Shown: piece after piece, positions 6,713-9,709 of the stretch
Layout of the letters: the number at the start of each line of letters is the position of its first letter
How positions within the stretch are numbered: the first letter of the stretch is position 1
From: Candidatus Zhuqueibacterota bacterium 4484_188
GTDB taxonomy: Bacteria; Calditrichota; Calditrichia; RBG-13-44-9
Assembly (NCBI GenBank): GCA_002049825.1
Contig: MVCZ01000085.1
Coordinates: 1-9,709 of the forward strand
Direction: 5' to 3'
DNA: 9,709 nucleotides
Notes under the pieces: generated by a model
What the model was told of the DNA's origin: nothing
What the model saw: only the letters and a program-made list of their open reading frames with translations
The model's database searches: none
Translations under genes and position numbers: made by a program

Positions 6713-9130
6713 GTGGTAAAATCGGGTAATAAACTATTTTCAAAGATTAAAGAACCCTGGAACCGTCTTAGCCGGAAAAAATGGTTTGGCATTGCACTGG
6801 ACGATTTTTTTACCAAGCTGATTCTGGCGGTCATTCTTATTGTAACGATACTTACGCTGTTGCCGAGTGAACGCCCCTTCGAATACAGTAACCTGACAGT
6901 TGGGAGCGTTTCCAACGAAGAAATTATTGCACCGTTTACTTTCCCGATTATCAAATCGGAAGCGGTTTTGGAACGTGAAAGAAGAGAAGCCTGGTTGAGT
7001 GTGCCTCCGGTGTTCGAGAAGGTTCCCAACGTGGAAACGGTACAGAAGATCAAGTTACAGAATTTATTCAGCGAGCTTTCCGATTATTTCAAAAGCATTG
7101 CCGCAGCCGGGGATACAAAAAAAGATAGCGTCTATACTACCACGATGGCAGCAAAACGAGACAGTGTACTGAAACAAATTTCAGTTAAATATAATCTGAA
7201 CATCGCCCTGGAAGACCTGCAAAAACTCTATGATTATTATACTAACCACCGGCTTCAGAAATATCTGAAAATACTATTCATTGGCTTTCATCAAATCTAC
7301 CAAAAGGGTGTACTCAATCTTGCCAAAGAAAAAATTGGGGAGAAAGAAATCTCGCTTTTAACTAACGGGATGGAAGAAAAAACAAAGTTGAGTGAGGTTT
7401 ACGATCCGGATGAGGCAAGAAAGAAATTGCGCGAAATAGTATCCGGTGAGGGAAAGAAAGAATTTTCCGATGAACGGTTAAATTCACTTTTTATTTCAAC
7501 TTTTTTGCTTCCCGATTTTATTTATAATCAACAAATATCGAAAGAGCGGAAAGAAAAAGCGGTTCACGAGGTTCCAACCACCAGCGGGTTTGTACATAAG
7601 AGCCAGCGAATTGTGGATAGTCACGAGGTAATTACACCTGGAATTTACCAGAAGCTGCAATCCTTATCCCAGGCGCTGCAGGAACGAAGCGCTTTGCAAC
7701 GGGGGTGGAAAAGGGCATTGTTTTACCTGGGCAAATTCATTTTTGCCCTGCTTGTTACCATCATGCTGGGACTGTTCTTTGCCTTCCACCGCCCGAAACT
7801 TTTTGCGAATAATAAAATGCTTCTCATGGTAGTGCTCATTTTTCTCATCCAGTTTTTCCTTACGGCTTTGATGGTTAATGTGCTTGGTTGGAATTATTAC
7901 AGTGTTCCCATCATTTTAGCACCCATGCTGCTGTCCATGTTGTTGGATGCCCCGGTAGCATTCTGGGGAACTATCATGATGGCGTTGGTTTTAGGAGCCA
8001 GCCAGGGAAATAATTTCTATCTCACTTTGATGATTATTATCGTTGGAACGATTGCCCTGTTTTCGGTTCAGAAAATTCGCAACCGCGGGCAAATGTTCCG
8101 TGCCATGCTTTACATTTTGCTGGGCTATGCTGTGGTTACTTTCAGCTATGGATTTATGCACTACGAACCCATTTTGAAAATATTACAGAACTTTGCCTTT
8201 TACCAACTCCCTAATGCCATTCTTACTCCTACCGCAGTATTTTTGCTCATCGGTCTGTTTGAGAGAATTTTTGATGTGACCACCGACATCACTTTGCTGG
8301 AACTGTCGGATTTAAATAATCCGTTGTTGAAGCGACTATCGGTTGAAGCGCCGGGGACCTTCCACCACAGCATTATTGTGGGAAACCTGGCGGAAGCGGC
8401 TGCCAAAGCCATTGGTGCCGATACTTTACTGACCCGGGTCGGCTGTTACTACCATGATATTGGTAAAATGCTGAAACCGGAATATTTTGTGGAGAACCAG
8501 GCTGGTGCCGAGAATAAACACGAAAATTTGACTCCCACAATGAGCTGCCTCATTCTGGTAAAGCACGTAAAAGCCGGATTACAATTAGCCGAGGAATACA
8601 AACTTCCCCGCGCGGTCAAACAATTTATTCCCGAGCACCACGGTACCAGCTTAATGGAATATTTTTATCACAAGGCGCAGGAAACCATGGATCCCAAGGA
8701 CATCAATGAAGATGATTTCCGTTACCCTGGTCCCAAACCGCAATCCCGCGAAACGGCGATTGCCATGTTGGCAGATTCGGTGGAAGCAGCCGTGCGCAGT
8801 TTGCCCAACCCCAATATGCAACGAATTACTACGCTGGTCGAGCACCTGGTGGAAAAGAAATTCGAAGCGGGTCAACTGGATGAGTGTGACCTGACCCTGC
8901 GCGGTTTAAATAAGATAAAAGAAGCCTTCAAACCCATTTTGATGGGAATTTATCATTTGCGTATTGAGTATCCCGGAGAAGGGCAGGGGGAGAAAGCAAA
9001 GGAAACCGCCGGTGCGCGTGGCGATAAACCGGAAGGCAAAAAAGAAGAAACACACATCAAAAACGGTGAAAAAGCGCCGGTAAATGAAATGAAACCGGTG
9101 ACCAACCATCAAAAAAACCGCAACAAGTAA
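6713..9130 (+). CDS. pgpH: 7TM-HD family cyclic-di-AMP phosphodiesterase (PgpH type)
   Basis: This 805-residue membrane protein is built like PgpH, which hydrolyses the second messenger c-di-AMP to pApA. A first membrane helix (about 33-50) is followed by a large extracytoplasmic 7TMR-HDED domain (about 51-335), then a bundle of membrane helices (about 338-525). The cytoplasmic HD domain follows the signature LLELSDLNNPLLKRL. Metal ligands are visible in order: His552 in FHHS (550-553), His581-Asp582 in HDIGK (581-585), His618, His642-His643 in PEHHGT (640-645) and Asp688 in DSVEAA. All residues expected for catalysis are therefore present. The C-terminal 45 or so residues are Lys/Glu/Gly-rich and probably disordered. 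The start is GTG at 6713, supported by AAAGGAAG at 6701-6708; an ATG at 6694 is in another frame and stops after 11 codons. ybeY follows after 16 bases, a pairing known in many phyla. Whether this organism makes c-di-AMP cannot be seen here. Confidence 0.93.
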   Translation: MVKSGNKLFSKIKEPWNRLSRKKWFGIALDDFFTKLILAVILIVTILTLLPSERPFEYSNLTVGSVSNEEIIAPFTFPIIKSEAVLERERREAWLSVPPVFEKVPNVETVQKIKLQNLFSELSDYFKSIAAAGDTKKDSVYTTTMAAKRDSVLKQISVKYNLNIALEDLQKLYDYYTNHRLQKYLKILFIGFHQIYQKGVLNLAKEKIGEKEISLLTNGMEEKTKLSEVYDPDEARKKLREIVSGEGKKEFSDERLNSLFISTFLLPDFIYNQQISKERKEKAVHEVPTTSGFVHKSQRIVDSHEVITPGIYQKLQSLSQALQERSALQRGWKRALFYLGKFIFALLVTIMLGLFFAFHRPKLFANNKMLLMVVLIFLIQFFLTALMVNVLGWNYYSVPIILAPMLLSMLLDAPVAFWGTIMMALVLGASQGNNFYLTLMIIIVGTIALFSVQKIRNRGQMFRAMLYILLGYAVVTFSYGFMHYEPILKILQNFAFYQLPNAILTPTAVFLLIGLFERIFDVTTDITLLELSDLNNPLLKRLSVEAPGTFHHSIIVGNLAEAAAKAIGADTLLTRVGCYYHDIGKMLKPEYFVENQAGAENKHENLTPTMSCLILVKHVKAGLQLAEEYKLPRAVKQFIPEHHGTSLMEYFYHKAQETMDPKDINEDDFRYPGPKPQSRETAIAMLADSVEAAVRSLPNPNMQRITTLVEHLVEKKFEAGQLDECDLTLRGLNKIKEAFKPILMGIYHLRIEYPGEGQGEKAKETAGARGDKPEGKKEETHIKNGEKAPVNEMKPVTNHQKNRNK

Positions 9131-9146
9131 CAGGGATAAATACTTA

Positions 9147-9584
9147 ATGAAGCGGAAAACCGACATCCATTTCATTACCCAACATCCCTCATGTTCCAAA
9201 ACGCTCCAACTGAAGGATTACAAACCGCTGGTTCAGTCTGTCATTCAGGCAAAAAATATTCCCATTAAACAACTGCGAGTTATTCTGGTGGACGACGAGT
9301 ATTTACGCACGCTTCATGCACAGTATTTGCATGATGATTCATACACAGATGTGATGACATTTAACCTGAGCGAAACCGGAGAGATTGAGGGCGAAATTTA
9401 CATCAGTCTGGACCGTGCCCGGATCCATGCCCGGGAATATGGCGTGGCGGTTCGGAATGAGGTTGCACGACTGATTATCCACGGTCTGCTACACCTGAAA
9501 GGGATGGACGATCGCACACCGGCACAACGCCAGGAAATGCACCGGACAGAAAACAGGCTGCTGGGAGAATTCTGGGAAAGATGA
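9147..9584 (+). CDS. ybeY: Endoribonuclease YbeY (16S rRNA 3'-end maturation)
   Basis: YbeY is a small metal-dependent RNase (UPF0054) needed for 16S rRNA 3' processing and ribosome quality control in the cytosol. The protein is 145 residues, normal for the family. The signature block TDVMTFNLSE is followed by GEIYISLDRA and by the metal site HGLLHLKGMDD, with His112 and His116. The third ligand, His in proteobacterial YbeY, is replaced by Asp at position 122 (GMDD then RTPAQRQEM). As I recall, Asp or similar residues occur here in Bacteroidetes-type YbeY, so this need not mean loss of activity. The ATG at 9147 has AGGGA at 9132-9136, ten bases upstream, a slightly long spacing. It is probably translated from the pgpH transcript. 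A phoH gene, frequent next to ybeY elsewhere, is not in the window. Confidence 0.93.
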   Translation: MKRKTDIHFITQHPSCSKTLQLKDYKPLVQSVIQAKNIPIKQLRVILVDDEYLRTLHAQYLHDDSYTDVMTFNLSETGEIEGEIYISLDRARIHAREYGVAVRNEVARLIIHGLLHLKGMDDRTPAQRQEMHRTENRLLGEFWER

Positions 9585-9587
9585 GCT

Positions 9588-9612
9588 GATTTGAATTTGT
9601 TAAAATTAAATC
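9588..9612 (+). other. AT-rich hairpin after ybeY
   Basis: GATTT-G-AATTT (9588-9598) pairs with AAATT-AAATC (9603-9612) as ten A-T-rich pairs with one bulged G and a 4-base loop. It lies just after the ybeY stop, but no T-run follows, so it is at best a weak terminator. Confidence 0.3.
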
Positions 9613-9627
9613 CAAATTATTCAATAG

Positions 9628-9655
9628 TCACTGATTATCACTGATAACACTGGTG
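9628..9655 (+). repeat. Short tandem repeat, two and a half copies of a 10-base unit
   Basis: TCACTGATTA (9628-9637) is followed directly by TCACTGATAA (9638-9647) and then CACTGGTG, a partial third copy with changes. It sits in the noncoding gap after ybeY. Its role is unknown; it could be an operator for the following gene or chance slippage. Confidence 0.5.
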
Positions 9656-9667
9656 TGAAAATAAATT

Positions 9668-9709
9668 ATGAATAATAACATCAGCCACCCAAACGGTTTA
9701 AAAATAAAA
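9668..9709 (+). CDS. Possible start of a further gene, cut off by the window edge
   Basis: An ATG at 9668 opens a frame of 14 codons (MNNNISHPNGLKIK) that reaches the right edge without a stop. There is no convincing Shine-Dalgarno site; GGTG lies 13 bases upstream. The composition is as AT-rich as the gap before it. It may be a real N-terminus or just an open stretch; no family can be assigned. Confidence 0.25.
   Translation, partial: MNNNISHPNGLKIK

Noticed and set aside
6694..6729. Short leader peptide of 11 codons (MRERKYCGKIG) overlapping the pgpH start
   Set aside because: It has no ribosome site of its own and no sign of attenuation structure; most likely chance.
1..9709. CRISPR array, tRNA, rRNA, defence system or prophage
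   Set aside because: No regularly spaced repeats, cloverleaf, rRNA stretches, or nuclease, toxin or phage protein motifs were seen on either strand.

Overview
The window carries two gene clusters that diverge from an AT-rich spacer at about 3105-3551, followed by a third cluster on the + strand. The mix of genes suggests a free-living, Gram-negative, environmental bacterium, possibly of the FCB side of the tree (Calditrichota- or KSB1-like). The grounds are an outer-membrane porin-cytochrome pair, a PgpH-YbeY gene pair, a YbeY whose third metal ligand is Asp rather than His, and dispersed repeats of the kind common in environmental genomes. This placement is inference; no rRNA or other marker is present.

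Left part (1-3116, minus strand): a long-chain acyl-CoA synthetase, then the remains of a DUF4416 gene, then purM, which runs off the left edge. The synthetase has lost its natural stop codon. It is joined directly to a DUF4416 gene that lacks its N-terminus and is broken again inside, so the synthetase reads about 41 residues of out-of-frame DUF4416 sequence as its tail. purM itself is intact as far as it can be seen.

Middle part (3441-6384, plus strand): a sigma70-like promoter, a ten-haem cytochrome of the DmsE/MtrA family, and 15 bases later an outer-membrane beta-barrel of the MtrB/PioB type, closed by a clear rho-independent terminator. Such a pair normally forms an electron conduit through the outer membrane. 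The barrel gene is interrupted twice: a frame change near 5420-5455 and an in-frame TGA at 5879-5881. The TGA is followed, at a suitable distance, by a hairpin (stem GGTGC/GCACC, loop AGGTA) that closely resembles the upper stem-loop of a bacterial selenocysteine insertion element. Either this is a decaying pseudogene, or the TGA is recoded; the sequence alone does not settle it.

Right part (6385-9709, plus strand): a 330-base spacer full of dispersed-repeat fragments bounded by a 10-bp inverted repeat, then pgpH (a 7TM-HD cyclic-di-AMP phosphodiesterase with a GTG start) and ybeY (a 16S rRNA maturation endoribonuclease) as a tight pair, then an AT-rich tail with a small tandem repeat and perhaps the first codons of another gene.

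No tRNA, rRNA, CRISPR array, insertion sequence with a transposase, or prophage gene was found. Three genes (synthetase tail, DUF4416, barrel) carry lesions within 5 kb. That is unusual and could reflect real gene decay or errors in the underlying sequence.
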